From NCBI GenBank assembly GCA_028280615.1, contig JANQLK010000027.1, positions 62,001-126,000 on the forward strand: DNA of 64,000 nucleotides, written 5' to 3'. This DNA comes from Woeseiaceae bacterium. GTDB lineage: Bacteria > Pseudomonadota > Gammaproteobacteria > Steroidobacterales > Woeseiaceae. The first letter of the stretch is position 1. Each line of letters opens with the position of its first letter. Positions 25,872 through 35,357 of the stretch are shown piece by piece. Made by a program: the position numbers and the translations under genes. The notes beneath the pieces are model-generated. The model did no database searches, had not been told where the DNA came from, and saw nothing but the letters and a program-made list of their open reading frames with translations.

Positions 25872-26225
25872 ATGATGAAACTGAAACCGATCAGGAGCGA
25901 CCGCGAATTAAATCGTGCACTAAAGCGCATCGACGAACTGTGGGGTGCGAAACCCGGTACGTCCAAGGGCGACGAACTCGATGTCTTGATGCTCCTCGTT
26001 GAGAAGTATGAGGAGGAGCATTTCCCGATTCCAGTCTCAGATCCCGTTGAGGCAATCAAGTTCTTGATGGAACAAAACGGGCTGTCACGCAAAGATCTTG
26101 AACCCTACATCGGCGCAAGTGGGCGTGTGTCGGAAGTGTTGAATAGAAAGCGAAATCTCACTTTGCCAATGATTAAGAGACTACACAAAGGTCTGAAGAT
26201 TCCCTACGAGAGCCTTATTCACTAG
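25872..26225 (+). CDS. higA: HigA-type antitoxin with helix-turn-helix
   Basis: The 117-residue protein (ATG 25872; ATG 25875 and TTG 25863 are alternatives) starts MKLKPIRSDRELNRALKRID, as HigA antitoxins do. The C-terminal part has an XRE-like helix-turn-helix: FLMEQNGLSRKDLEPYIGAS, GRVSEVLNRKRNLTLPMIKRL. It should neutralise the upstream toxin and repress the operon through the palindrome before higB. The two genes lie just right of the putative island end. Confidence 0.85.
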   Translation: MMKLKPIRSDRELNRALKRIDELWGAKPGTSKGDELDVLMLLVEKYEEEHFPIPVSDPVEAIKFLMEQNGLSRKDLEPYIGASGRVSEVLNRKRNLTLPMIKRLHKGLKIPYESLIH

Positions 26226-26498
26226 GCGCTGGTGACGCTCATACTCAAAAGCAAGCTATCGCTGCTGGAACACCTGGCCAGATCAGGACCTGGTTAGCGA
26301 ATCGACAGCTGCGGGATTCCCGATCACACACGATTCCGGCAACATCCACATGCAGGCCAAATAGTCTGGTAAGGGGTGACCTCGTGACGAGCCAGGTTAT
26401 CGACCCATAGCGGCCGGACTGGTGAAGTATCATCGTCGATTGCAATTTTCGCGAGGTTAATGAATGCAGCTTCTGGGAAACGATCCCGTTGGCGCCAA

Positions 26499-26966
26499 AT
26501 GAACAGGTTACTCCCCTCAATGGTTGGTGTCGCAATATTGATATCGTTTTCCTGTGTGATGCCTGTACGGATAGGCAGATTCACGATTTCTGGAGTCGTT
26601 ATAGAAGACAAAAGTGAATCGCCATTGAAGGGTGTGCGCGTACACGCTTACTTCTCAAGAAGCAGCTTTTGCGGCCCAGTGGATGACCTTCTCATAGGGT
26701 ATGCTTGGGAGGACCAATCCGGGCGCTTTGAATTTGAGGTGGAGAAGCGCACGTCAGTCGGTTGGACCGGTGGATCGTCTGGTCGCCTCAGAACCATGCC
26801 GAGTTTCTGGTATGAGAAAGAAGGTTATCGCAGGGTTGGGCTGATCATCACGGAGTCGAGTACACGAAGTAAGAAAGAGCAACTAGAAGAATTGCAAAAT
26901 ATTGCCATGCGAGAAGAGCATCCTGGCGACAACGAAAATTGCGTTGTGACTGGGGCAGAGAGCTGA
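26499..26966 (+). CDS. hypothetical lipoprotein with carboxypeptidase-regulatory-like fold
   Basis: The 155-residue protein from ATG 26499 has a lipoprotein-like signal (MNRLLPSMVGVAILISFSC, Cys19). A sequence resembling CarboxypepD_reg beta domains follows: TISGVVIEDKSESPLKGVRV ... SGRFEFEV. The C-terminal part is charged and helical (SKKEQLEELQNIAMREEH). No enzyme function is recognised. The ribosome-binding site is poor, and a start 13 codons upstream is possible. Base composition is less GC-rich than the sugar locus, suggesting separate origin. Confidence 0.55.
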   Translation: MNRLLPSMVGVAILISFSCVMPVRIGRFTISGVVIEDKSESPLKGVRVHAYFSRSSFCGPVDDLLIGYAWEDQSGRFEFEVEKRTSVGWTGGSSGRLRTMPSFWYEKEGYRRVGLIITESSTRSKKEQLEELQNIAMREEHPGDNENCVVTGAES

Positions 26967-27272
26967 AAATCCAACATGGCCGATCGGCAGTTTTTTGGCC
27001 GAAAGGCGACGTTCAAAACGAGGTGTCTCAGTGCATTTGAACGTCCGGCTTGATTCTGGCCCTCAAGTAGTTTTTCTACGGTCTTGGCTAAGAAAGTGTT
27101 CCAGTTCGGCCTTACTAGCGATGTGATAGCTGTTTCGGCCCTATGTACCTGAATACTTTCGCCTTCGCTGGCCATTTCGGGGACAGGAATATCCAGTTTC
27201 TTAGCAGGCCAAATACAAAATTCGAAGAGCGGACGTTTAGCGTGGCGTCACTTCGATCAGGGAGGAGAAGAC
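26967..27272. other. no gene seen
   Basis: About 300 bases without a convincing frame. The last 20 bases contain the strong GGGAGGAG ribosome-binding site of the next gene. Confidence 0.4.
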
Positions 27273-28055
27273 ATGAGTCGGTTGCATGACCACCCGCTAA
27301 AAACTGCTGTCGTGTGCTTTATCTTGGGCGCGTCTTGCGCGGCAGCAACAATCTGGTGGCTCGTAGTTACCCCTAGAGATGACTACATGCAATCTCTTAG
27401 GGATGGTGCAAGTATGATAGACCAGGAAAACGAAAGACTGCGGCAAGAGCTGTCTCACCAAGAGCGGAAGCTTTTAGCGAATGAGGCCGAGCTAAACAAC
27501 CTTAGAAATCCGAATTCAATGACCGACACCGCAGAATTGCTAGACCCCGCAATCACGCAATCAAGGAAGGAAACGACGCCCATAATTACTGATAACTCTG
27601 AGAAACCGGATCTCAATCAGTCGTCTTGTAAAGATACACCGGGTCTCTGTTTCAGGGATGAACAGTTTTCCGCGACGCCTGTTTACGTGAGACTCTCAGA
27701 CGACAGACGACAAGTGCGCGTTACAGTAGAACTTCTTAACTTGACGAACGAAGAGCTTCTGCTTGCCTGGACACAGACCGGTGAAAGAAGCGCTTTCACA
27801 CGAAAAGGCGATGAGTTTTCACCGATCTCGATAGACCTAATGAGAAGAGTATATTCTCCGACAAAGAGCACGGAAAGTAGTGACTACACGCTAATTTCAC
27901 CTGGAAGCTCGCTCGTTACCCACTGGACTGCGAGACTCAAGCCCGGTCAGCTTGCGATCCAGGGTGATACGCTGTCGTTCCGAGCCGAGTTGCTGCGATT
28001 TGGCAAATATGGTGCGAATAAAGTGCTAGTTGAACTATCAAACATACCGATTTAG
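27273..28055 (+). CDS. membrane-anchored coiled-coil protein of unknown function
   Basis: The 260-residue protein has an N-terminal membrane anchor (residues about 10-32, TAVVCFILGASCAAATIWWL). A coiled-coil stretch follows (about 45-78, ENERLRQELSHQERKLLANE), then a low-complexity linker and a beta-rich C-terminal domain (about 125-260) that should lie in the periplasm. A strong GGGAGGAGAA ribosome-binding site precedes ATG 27273. No family is recognised. AT-rich codon use and isolated position suggest horizontal acquisition. Confidence 0.7.
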   Translation: MSRLHDHPLKTAVVCFILGASCAAATIWWLVVTPRDDYMQSLRDGASMIDQENERLRQELSHQERKLLANEAELNNLRNPNSMTDTAELLDPAITQSRKETTPIITDNSEKPDLNQSSCKDTPGLCFRDEQFSATPVYVRLSDDRRQVRVTVELLNLTNEELLLAWTQTGERSAFTRKGDEFSPISIDLMRRVYSPTKSTESSDYTLISPGSSLVTHWTARLKPGQLAIQGDTLSFRAELLRFGKYGANKVLVELSNIPI

Positions 28056-28629
28056 CGATGCCGTTGACAATATCGGACCATAGAATCGAGCAAGGCCGCA
28101 TTCAGTGAACTGGCTTCATAGAAGTCAAAGACGTAGATCGAAACCGACCCGGGATGTTGATGAATACGCAACGATCCACGTGGGCACTGTCTGTAGCGAG
28201 GTTGATTGCCTTGCCGAGAGCAAAGGGTAAAGCCAGCACCATCCGCCCGTCCCGGCGTATTGTTGGCAAACTCTTTCGCATAGTAGTTGTCATCCATCAT
28301 ACCGTGCTTACGCCAACAGACCGGCTTGCCGATATGTCCGGTGCCTTCCTTTACCATTCGTCCTTTGGTTTCATTTTGGCAGACATTCGATTGCCGGTCA
28401 CAGCGCCCCGTTCGTGCGATTTCGAGCAACACGCGAATGACGCGCCGTACTCTGGAACTCGAGACCCGGGAGGTCTCAGCCGCCTGGGGGCTCACGTTCG
28501 TGCGAGCTTGCGGGCAATGCCCGCCCGTGCGACAAAATCGGACAGAAAGTCGACAGAAGTCGACAACTCGACAGGGTTAACATTACGTCCGCTCGTTTCC
28601 GAACTGAACCCAACAGTGAGCAACAGACA
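28056..28629. other. intergenic stretch with possible decayed reading frame
   Basis: Protein-like pieces appear on the minus strand in two alternating frames (about 28100-28400), suggesting a degraded gene, but no family was recognised. Near 28500-28580 there are a GCGGGCAATGCCCGC hairpin and short GTCGACA repeats. Confidence 0.3.
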
Positions 28630-29445
28630 ATGTACGACCTCGACGCGACTATGATCCAAACGTCTTCCGGCATCTCCCTTGACTGCACCGTGCTGGGCGA
28701 CCCGAACGCTCCCGCCGTGATCTTGTTACACGGTTATAGCGATTCCTGGTACTCTCATCGTCCGTTGCTGACCGAACTCGCTCCGGTTCGCCGGACGATT
28801 GCGGTTACCCTGCGCGGTCATGGCGACTCGGACAAGCCGAACACTGGCTGCAGCATCCGCGACTTTGCTGCCGACCTGCCAGACGTGCTGGATCACTATG
28901 GCGTCGCCTCCGCAGCGGTCGTCGGACATTCCATGGGAACGATGGTAGCCGCCCGCCTGGCGCTCGATTACCCTGAGCGCGTTGACGCGCTGGTCCTGAT
29001 CGGGGCGCTTGCGACGCTTATGGGCAATGAGGCCGAGGAACCGCTGCGTCACGCGGTCGAATCCCTTACCGACCCGGTCGATCCGAGCTTCGTACGCGAG
29101 TTCCAGCAGGGCACGCTCGCGCGCCCGGTCCCGCCCGAGTTCATGGACACGATCGTCGCCGAAAGCCTGAAAGTGCCGGCCAGGGTCTGGCGGTCGGCGC
29201 TTCACGCCATGCTGGATGAGGATCTCGGCCCTGAGCTCCATCGCATCGCCGTGCCCACGCTGCTGCTCTGGGGCGATCGGGACCAACTCTGCAACCGCGA
29301 CAGTCAGGGAAGAATGGCCATGTCCATTCCGCGCGCACACCTGTCAGTGCTGCCCGGCGCAGGGCACGCGCCGCACTGGGAGGATCCTCGGGAGATTGCC
29401 GAAAACACTGTAGCGTTTTTGGACGTGACTCAGGCCGCCGCCTGA
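28630..29445 (+). CDS. alpha/beta-fold hydrolase
   Basis: The 271-residue protein has the complete alpha/beta hydrolase triad. The oxyanion motif is LLHGYSDSW, the nucleophile Ser is in VVGHSMGTM (about residue 99), the acid is Asp in LLWGDRDQL (about 215-220), and the catalytic His is in GAGHAPHWEDP (about 245). There is no signal peptide. Substrate cannot be told from sequence; epoxide hydrolase-, haloperoxidase- and lactonase-type members look alike at this level. It is followed after 14 bases by a DHFR-fold gene, probably in one operon. Confidence 0.88.
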   Translation: MYDLDATMIQTSSGISLDCTVLGDPNAPAVILLHGYSDSWYSHRPLLTELAPVRRTIAVTLRGHGDSDKPNTGCSIRDFAADLPDVLDHYGVASAAVVGHSMGTMVAARLALDYPERVDALVLIGALATLMGNEAEEPLRHAVESLTDPVDPSFVREFQQGTLARPVPPEFMDTIVAESLKVPARVWRSALHAMLDEDLGPELHRIAVPTLLLWGDRDQLCNRDSQGRMAMSIPRAHLSVLPGAGHAPHWEDPREIAENTVAFLDVTQAAA

Positions 29446-29459
29446 CGCCGGAGCGAATC

Positions 29460-29993
29460 ATGCGGGCCATCATCTACGACGTCGCCGTATCGGCCGATGG
29501 ATACATAGCGGGCCCGGACGCGGACATTACAAAATTTCCGGCCAGCGGACCGATCGTGGATGAGTACCTGGAGCGCCTCAAGTCGTACTCCTGCGTGATC
29601 ATGGGGCGGGCGACTTACGAGTTCGGCTACCGCTTCGACCTCAAGCCTGGCGCAAATCCCTATCCGCACATGCGTTGCGTCGTGTTCTCGCGGCACATCG
29701 ATCTGCCAGCGGATACCGAAGTCGAGATAGTGCGGGAGAGCACAGCCGAGCGGATCGAACGACTCAAGGCGAACGGCACGGGCCCGATATACTTGTGCGG
29801 CGGCGGACAGTTCGCCGGCTGGCTGCTGTCCTTGGGGATGATCGACAGGCTGCGGATCAAACGGGCACCGATTTTCCTGGGCGGCGGCACGCGGCTGTTC
29901 GGTGATCGGACCGAGGGTTTCGAAGCGAGGCTGTTGACGTCGAAGCTCTACGACGATGGGTTCGTGTACCAGGTGTTCGACTTGTCGACGTGA
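29460..29993 (+). CDS. dihydrofolate reductase family protein (RibD C-terminal-like)
   Basis: The 177-residue protein shows the RibD_C/DHFR-like fold: YDVAVSADGYIAGPDADI at the N-terminus, VIMGRATYEFG, the NADPH-binding YLCGGGQFAGWLL and a final IFLGGGTRLFGD. Members of this YwjB/YyaP-like branch are NADPH-dependent oxidoreductases of unknown substrate. They lack the classical folate-binding residues, so the protein is not a true FolA. It overlaps no gene but is likely co-transcribed with the preceding hydrolase. Confidence 0.85.
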   Translation: MRAIIYDVAVSADGYIAGPDADITKFPASGPIVDEYLERLKSYSCVIMGRATYEFGYRFDLKPGANPYPHMRCVVFSRHIDLPADTEVEIVRESTAERIERLKANGTGPIYLCGGGQFAGWLLSLGMIDRLRIKRAPIFLGGGTRLFGDRTEGFEARLLTSKLYDDGFVYQVFDLST

Positions 29994-30249
29994 CGCTCAG
30001 GGAGGTCAGACTGTTCGCGGACGAACCTGCAAGGATCAGCCAGTACGTGGAACGTTTGGCCGCTTCTGGATTGCGGCGGATAGCGGCGGCATACACTTCA
30101 ACACTCAGACAGCTACGTGAGCTTGCCAGTTCGCACGGTCCAGTGTTCCTTTCTCTTGACGTTGCAACCCAGAAAGGCCAAACCTCACTTCGCCTGCCGG
30201 TGGCCGGAGCGGCTCTTAGTTGGTCTCCATTTGCTCAGGTTTGCGCGGA

Positions 30250-30321
30250 TTTGCGGTCTCGTGGGACTTAGAGTCCTCTTCACGGAAGAGAGTGCGGGTT
30301 CGAGTCGCGCCCCGGTCACCA
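30250..30321 (+). pseudogene. 3' remnant of tRNA-Leu (anticodon UAG)
   Basis: This stretch reads like the 3' two-thirds of a tRNA-Leu. It has an anticodon stem-loop GGGA-CTTAGAG-TCCT with anticodon TAG, a class-II long variable arm (CTCTTCACGGAAGAG), a T-loop GGGTTCGAGTC and a CCGGTCACCA end. The acceptor 5' strand and most of the D-arm are missing and the T-stem has a mismatch, so it cannot be functional. Such 3' fragments commonly mark the far end of an integrated element. Confidence 0.6.
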
Positions 30322-30496
30322 GCAAGCGGGCCTTACTCCCTGTGCAGAACCACGTCGCCTGTATCCTCGTGACAGTCCTTATTGGCCCCGAACGGCCTGC
30401 CCGATAGCCGTCCAACGCCGCGACACGTTTCCGTGTCGGCGACGACAATCGGCGATCTACAGCTACCGTCCGATCTTTCGCATCACCTGGTCAACT
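30322..30496. other. no gene seen
   Basis: Together with 29994-30249, this is non-coding sequence flanking the tRNA-Leu remnant. Only short frames without ribosome-binding sites were found. Confidence 0.4.
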
Positions 30497-30532
30497 CTCA
30501 AAAAAACAAACCCCGCCGAAGAGGCGGGGTTT
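30497..30532 (-). terminator. Rho-independent terminator of the subtilase gene
   Basis: On the minus strand the hairpin AAACCCCGCC-TCTTC-GGCGGGGTTT is followed by GTTTTTTTGAG. It lies about 70 bases after the subtilase stop. The stem is GC-rich and the T-run is clear, so it is a strong intrinsic terminator. Confidence 0.9.
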
Positions 30533-30602
30533 GATGTTGCTCTGGGGCGTGCATCTGCATGCACACCCCAGGGACGGGCCTCACCCTGGCTGGGGGGATC
30601 AG

Positions 30603-33600
30603 CTAGGGTGTTGCGCAGCCCGGCAGATCACATGCCAATACCAGGAGGCGTGCATCCAGCACGGTGATAATCCCGTCGCCATCCATATCGCGCGGGTCAT
30701 CCGGACCACTCGCCGGCTGGTTGCGCGCCGCGAGTATCAACATGAGATCAGCGCGATCCACGACACCGTCACCGTTGATGTCGCCCGGTATAGGCACTCC
30801 CTCGACGTCAACGTCCAGGGTCTCCTCGACGAGCTCCGAGCCGATGCTGTCAACCATGCTGACCATGGTCGACGTTATCGTGCTGTCCACCGGAGTATTG
30901 TCCACGGTGACCTGGTAGTTCAGCACGGTCGGATCCGCGGAGGGTCCGACCAGGTCGAAGCAGATCGCCATGCCGTCGGTGACGGCCACGTCACCGAACG
31001 CGTACTGGGTACCATTCGTCCCGGTCGCGTCTTCCACGCCGATGGTTCCGAACGGGAAGTCGCCAACGATGTTGTCAAAGGCAAAGACGATCTCATAGGC
31101 TCCCGGTGCGTCATCCACGAAGCCGCGGACCGCAACCTCGATGTCGATGCTGTCACCACCGCCACCGGGCCAGAGCTCCAGGTTGTCGTACTCGAGCAGG
31201 GAGAGATTCGAACCGGCAACGACCAGGGTCGCTCCCACGACCGAACCTGGTGTAGCGCTCGGGGGTGGAATGATGTAGTCACGCCACAGGATCGCCATCA
31301 GGCTGTTGGGATCGTCCGCACTCGGGATCGGCTGATTGATGAACGCGAACGGCGAGTTCGCCGTCGGATCACCGAAGAAGGCGAAGCCGTTATCCGTGAA
31401 GTTGAACCCTCCCGTGAAGCTCTGGCCGTAGAAGTTGAAGTTCTGACCGCCGAATGCGCTGAAGGTTACCTCGTCACCAGTGACACCGGGATCCGGGAAG
31501 AAGCCGAACCCTTCGAGGTCGACGTAGGCACCGCTGTTCGCAAACGGCACGGCACATGCGGCGGTTTCGTTGCTGGTAATCACGTCATAGCTCGGGGGCG
31601 TACCAAGCAGCGAGGGCTTGGAGACCGACCAGTTGATCACGCCGCCGGCATCTTCACCACCACCCGTGATCGATCCGGGAACGAGAGTGAAGCCATCGGG
31701 GATTTCGGCGTTGATGACGTAGTTCCGATCTTCAGGCGTGACGTTCGCCGCGACATCGATCGAGAACGTCAGCGTATCGCCGGGTACGGCGCTGGCGCTG
31801 TCGACGTCGAAGATCACGTCGTCCGGACCGCGAACGATCGTAACGGGAATCACGCCGATGTTGTCGGGATTCGACGCATCCGATCCCAGGGTCACGGTTC
31901 CGAAGAAGCTGTCACCCTCTGCTGACGGTGGGAGATCCCAGATCAGGCGGATATCGAACGGATCCAGCTGTGGCACTGAGCTCGGCCCCTCAACTACCAG
32001 GTTTGCCGCATCGCCGCTTACCAGCGCGGTACTCAGGACCAATGAATCCGGCGGCGTTTCCGAGGCGCTCCAGTTCTGCACGAGGACCCAGAAATCGCCG
32101 GCCTGTGCGTCACCCGAAATGTCGCAAAGCTCGGTAGCCGACGCCGTGGCGCTGACGCAAATCTCTTCGAATGCCTCCGGCAAACCGTTGCCGTTGAGGT
32201 CGAATCCGACGAACAGGTCCAGATCGGGAGACTCGGAGGTCTCGTCCTCTGTAAAGGCGACGAGGCGAACCTGCCCGCCCACCGTCGGCACGAGAATGTA
32301 GTCGACGCCGTCACTCAGGTCGTCATAGGGCGACCCGTTGGCACTGTCTTGGTCCAGACTCATTGCGGTCGTGGTCGGGGCCACCAGGCCACCGACGTCA
32401 ATCTGCAGGTCGGTGATCTCGAGCGACTCGAGCCCCTCGAGCAGGAAGGAATCTGCATCCCGACCGGCGGTGATCACAACGTCCGTGGGCAGCTCGCCGC
32501 CGGCGGGCGCGAAGGACACCGTCAGGTGCTGCTCAGGCCCCGCGTCCGGCGTCATGAACACTCGCCCGTGCACCCACTCTCCCGACGGCAGCCCGGCGCT
32601 GTTGGCGGTGACCTCGAGCACCTGCGTTTCACCGGCCGCCAGCGCGAAGCTGGCCGGGCTGACGGTGATGATGGACGTATCGGACGTGGACGTCGTCCAG
32701 GAGCCGCCCTCCGTGGCTTCCACGGTGCGGGTCCAGGAGCACTCGAACACGCAGCTTCCGCTCACGAGTCCGGCCACGTTCAGCGCAGACGGGTCGCCGC
32801 CGAGATCCGGGTCGGCACCTTCGAAGTTTGCGCTGGACTCATCCAGCAGCAGTCCGGCGTTAATGGCCTGATCGACCCGTACGCGACCGCCACCAAAGTC
32901 GAAGGGATCAGCCGTGGTAGCGCCGTCTTCCTTGACGAGGTCCCAGGTGCCCGTGGTCATGATCGCCGAGAGCACTTCGGCGGCTGACCATTCCGGATGC
33001 GCCTGACTCAGCAGCGCCGCGGTACCGGCAATGTGGGGGCTGGCCATGGATGTGCCGCCGATCGCCCCGTACTCTCCGGCGACCGAAGGGAACTCAGAGG
33101 GAGTGCCCGCGTAAAGAATGCCAATTAGCTCGACCTGATCCGGCGTCAGCTCCGCGCCCGCGGCGAGGATATCGACGCCCGGTGCTGCCGTATTCGGCGC
33201 CAGGATGTCGAAACCGGTGTATGGCCCGCGCGAGCTGAAGCCGGCAAGATTGTCGCCCACAGCGGGGTCGGTGATGGCGGTATCCACCGCGGTGATGGAA
33301 CCGGTGTGTCCGGTCCCGCTTGCCAGCCAGGCGCGCATCGTTGCGGCGTTGGCGGCATCGATGTGAATTGCGGGGATGACGTGGAAATCGGCGTTGACGG
33401 AGGTCGCTCCGCCGTCAGTGTTGCCGAGGATGAATCCGCCGGCGCCACCGTCGCGTACGTGCTGGCCTTTCGCGACCCTGGCTATGGCGCCGCGATCACA
33501 GAGCACGATCTGGTCCTCGGTGAAGGTTCCGGCCGGGAACGGATCGAGGCACTGCTCCGGCTCGAGATCATTACTAGTTCCGTTGTTGGTCGGAAAATCG

Positions 33601-34961
33601 CCCGCATACACGATGTTGCCGGTGATGGCGCCGGATACGGAGCGGCCTTCAATGTCGGCCGGAGGCGGCAGGTCGCCGCCGGACATTTCCTGCAGGAACT
33701 TGGGCGGATAGGATCGGTCGTGGGTTGTCGCCGCAACACCCGCGACCCATGGTGCATTGCCAGCGGCCTCTGCGGTGCCGGCATTCGGACCGGTATTGCC
33801 GGCGGAGTTGGCTACAAATATCCCGGCTGCGCGAGCGTTCAGGAAGGCCGTTGCCTGGGTCGATATCCACGGACTACCTGCAGGTGAACCAATCGAGTGG
33901 TTCAGCACATCGACAACGCCATCTGAGATCGCCTGGTCAACGGCGGCGGCGATATCCGAGAAGAAACAGGAAGGCGCGCAAACCTTGAACGCGACGATGT
34001 TGGCGTGGGGTGCCACACCGGCAATCTGATCGAACACGATGGAGCCCGGATTGCCGTCGGCATCCGGCAGGGCGACGTTGGCCACGACGTTACCGGCGGC
34101 CGTGGCCGCGACATGCGAACCGTGTCCGTCCGTGTCGGTGGATGGTGCGTCACCCGGTAGCAGGATTTCATCGGGCGGGTCGCTGGGCTGTGAGTCAAGA
34201 AAGGTATAGGCGCCTATCAGCTTGGAGTTGCACAGCCCCGGGATTGTGGCACATTCGCCGAGGTACACGCCCTCGCCGAGCGGATTGACGACGGTGTAGC
34301 CGTCATCGCCGGTCGCCGCGAACGAAGGGTGGCTGTGATTGATACCGCTGTCGATGATACCGACAACCATTCCTTCACCCTGTAAGCCGATGCCACCGGT
34401 CGCGCTGCCGTCCCAAACCCGATTTGCTCCAATGAAGGGCACGCTGGTCGGCGTGCTCAGTTCCACTGCCTGATCGCGCTCTACCGAGAGTACGCCGGGA
34501 ATGCCCCGTACCCTCTGGGCTGTCGCTGCAGACATACGAACAAGAGCGGCGTTCAACGCATGCTGGTGCGTCCGCAGAATCTCAACCGCTCCCGCTTGGG
34601 ACGAAATCCTCCTAATGATGGCGGTCTGCTGTCGTTGCAGTTCAACGGCTTTGTCGTGAGCCATTGCCGACTGCATGCTCATGCCGCTGGTTGTGGCACC
34701 GCTCGGCGCCTTGCTGCGCTGGCTGAGGTTGACGAGCGCCATAGGTACGGCGTCGCCTTCGAACTGAACGATGTAGCGAGACACTTGCGCCCCGTCGTCG
34801 GACAGGTCCGATTGGGGCCTGCGGTTCTTGCTGATCTTTTTTGCTGTGGTGGCTTGGAGATCTGCCACATCCGGCGCTTCCCGCGGAGCGGAAGAAGCGG
34901 ATGCTGCTGCTGCAGCCGCCAGAGCGAGAGAAAGCGTGGTGGTTACCAACATGCGGATCAT
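30603..34961 (-). CDS. secreted S8 subtilisin-like protease with PA domain and C-terminal dockerin-like module
   Basis: The 1452-residue protein has a signal peptide (residues 1-24). An I9-type inhibitor propeptide (about 60-165, RYIVQFEGDAVP) is followed by an S8 catalytic domain: Asp204 in GIIDSGINHSHPSF, His280 in TDGHGSHVA, and Ser near 638 in GGTSMASPHIAG. A PA domain is inserted at about 450-570. Beta-sandwich and pre-peptidase-C-like regions follow, and the tail (about 1390-1452) has two calcium-loop motifs, DINGDGVVDRADL and DMDGDGIITVLDARLLV, as in type I dockerins. It is exported and should degrade proteins outside the cell. A cohesin-like PEP-CTERM protein is encoded 1.5 kb upstream. 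The gene has its own terminator. Confidence 0.9.
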   Translation of the reverse strand: MIRMLVTTTLSLALAAAAAASASSAPREAPDVADLQATTAKKISKNRRPQSDLSDDGAQVSRYIVQFEGDAVPMALVNLSQRSKAPSGATTSGMSMQSAMAHDKAVELQRQQTAIIRRISSQAGAVEILRTHQHALNAALVRMSAATAQRVRGIPGVLSVERDQAVELSTPTSVPFIGANRVWDGSATGGIGLQGEGMVVGIIDSGINHSHPSFAATGDDGYTVVNPLGEGVYLGECATIPGLCNSKLIGAYTFLDSQPSDPPDEILLPGDAPSTDTDGHGSHVAATAAGNVVANVALPDADGNPGSIVFDQIAGVAPHANIVAFKVCAPSCFFSDIAAAVDQAISDGVVDVLNHSIGSPAGSPWISTQATAFLNARAAGIFVANSAGNTGPNAGTAEAAGNAPWVAGVAATTHDRSYPPKFLQEMSGGDLPPPADIEGRSVSGAITGNIVYAGDFPTNNGTSNDLEPEQCLDPFPAGTFTEDQIVLCDRGAIARVAKGQHVRDGGAGGFILGNTDGGATSVNADFHVIPAIHIDAANAATMRAWLASGTGHTGSITAVDTAITDPAVGDNLAGFSSRGPYTGFDILAPNTAAPGVDILAAGAELTPDQVELIGILYAGTPSEFPSVAGEYGAIGGTSMASPHIAGTAALLSQAHPEWSAAEVLSAIMTTGTWDLVKEDGATTADPFDFGGGRVRVDQAINAGLLLDESSANFEGADPDLGGDPSALNVAGLVSGSCVFECSWTRTVEATEGGSWTTSTSDTSIITVSPASFALAAGETQVLEVTANSAGLPSGEWVHGRVFMTPDAGPEQHLTVSFAPAGGELPTDVVITAGRDADSFLLEGLESLEITDLQIDVGGLVAPTTTAMSLDQDSANGSPYDDLSDGVDYILVPTVGGQVRLVAFTEDETSESPDLDLFVGFDLNGNGLPEAFEEICVSATASATELCDISGDAQAGDFWVLVQNWSASETPPDSLVLSTALVSGDAANLVVEGPSSVPQLDPFDIRLIWDLPPSAEGDSFFGTVTLGSDASNPDNIGVIPVTIVRGPDDVIFDVDSASAVPGDTLTFSIDVAANVTPEDRNYVINAEIPDGFTLVPGSITGGGEDAGGVINWSVSKPSLLGTPPSYDVITSNETAACAVPFANSGAYVDLEGFGFFPDPGVTGDEVTFSAFGGQNFNFYGQSFTGGFNFTDNGFAFFGDPTANSPFAFINQPIPSADDPNSLMAILWRDYIIPPPSATPGSVVGATLVVAGSNLSLLEYDNLELWPGGGGDSIDIEVAVRGFVDDAPGAYEIVFAFDNIVGDFPFGTIGVEDATGTNGTQYAFGDVAVTDGMAICFDLVGPSADPTVLNYQVTVDNTPVDSTITSTMVSMVDSIGSELVEETLDVDVEGVPIPGDINGDGVVDRADLMLILAARNQPASGPDDPRDMDGDGIITVLDARLLVLACDLPGCATP

Positions 34962-35357
34962 AGATTTTTCCCCGAAGTGCTGTTTCTGCCGTCAGATCCT
35001 ATGCCCGCCATGCTTCACCGATTGAGTCGCGATACGAGACAGTCCGCAATCGGCGCAGGCGCGGATCATTTTCAGCGTTATTGTGTTCCCCGAGAGAGGA
35101 TCTGTATGCGCTTGCGGCAGGCCCGGAAATCCTTCGGATTCCCGCGCCGCCGAGCGATTCCCTTATGCGTTAAATGATTCCCTTATGCGTTATGTCATGC
35201 AAGTTTCGAACCAAAAATAAAATAGTGAGTATTTTCAATCCCTTCTTACAAGCTTAAGTTCAACCAAGCGAGAAAATGTAAAAAACTCTGACGCTTTGGT
35301 GGGCCAATCGCCGCAGCTCCGCCTCTGACAAAGCTGGCCGGACTGCGCATTCGAGCG
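34962..35357. other. intergenic region upstream of the subtilase gene
   Basis: No gene was seen. It holds the 5' region of the subtilase gene and the 17-bp direct repeat described separately. No sigma-54 motif like those of the PEP-CTERM genes was found here. Confidence 0.4.
35156..35192 (+). repeat. 17-bp tandem direct repeat
   Basis: GATTCCCTTATGCGTTA occurs at 35156-35172 and 35176-35192 (20-base period), about 200 bases upstream of the subtilase start. It may be a regulator-binding repeat or a slippage product. Confidence 0.85.

Noticed and set aside
28052..28495. Minus-strand frame of 147 codons after the coiled-coil protein gene
   Set aside because: Protein-like pieces switch between two frames and match no known family; at best a decayed gene, so not listed as coding.
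30663..31925. Long plus-strand frame (464 codons) opposite the subtilase gene
   Set aside because: It is the antisense shadow of the dockerin and repeat region of the protease, with no ribosome-binding site or domain.
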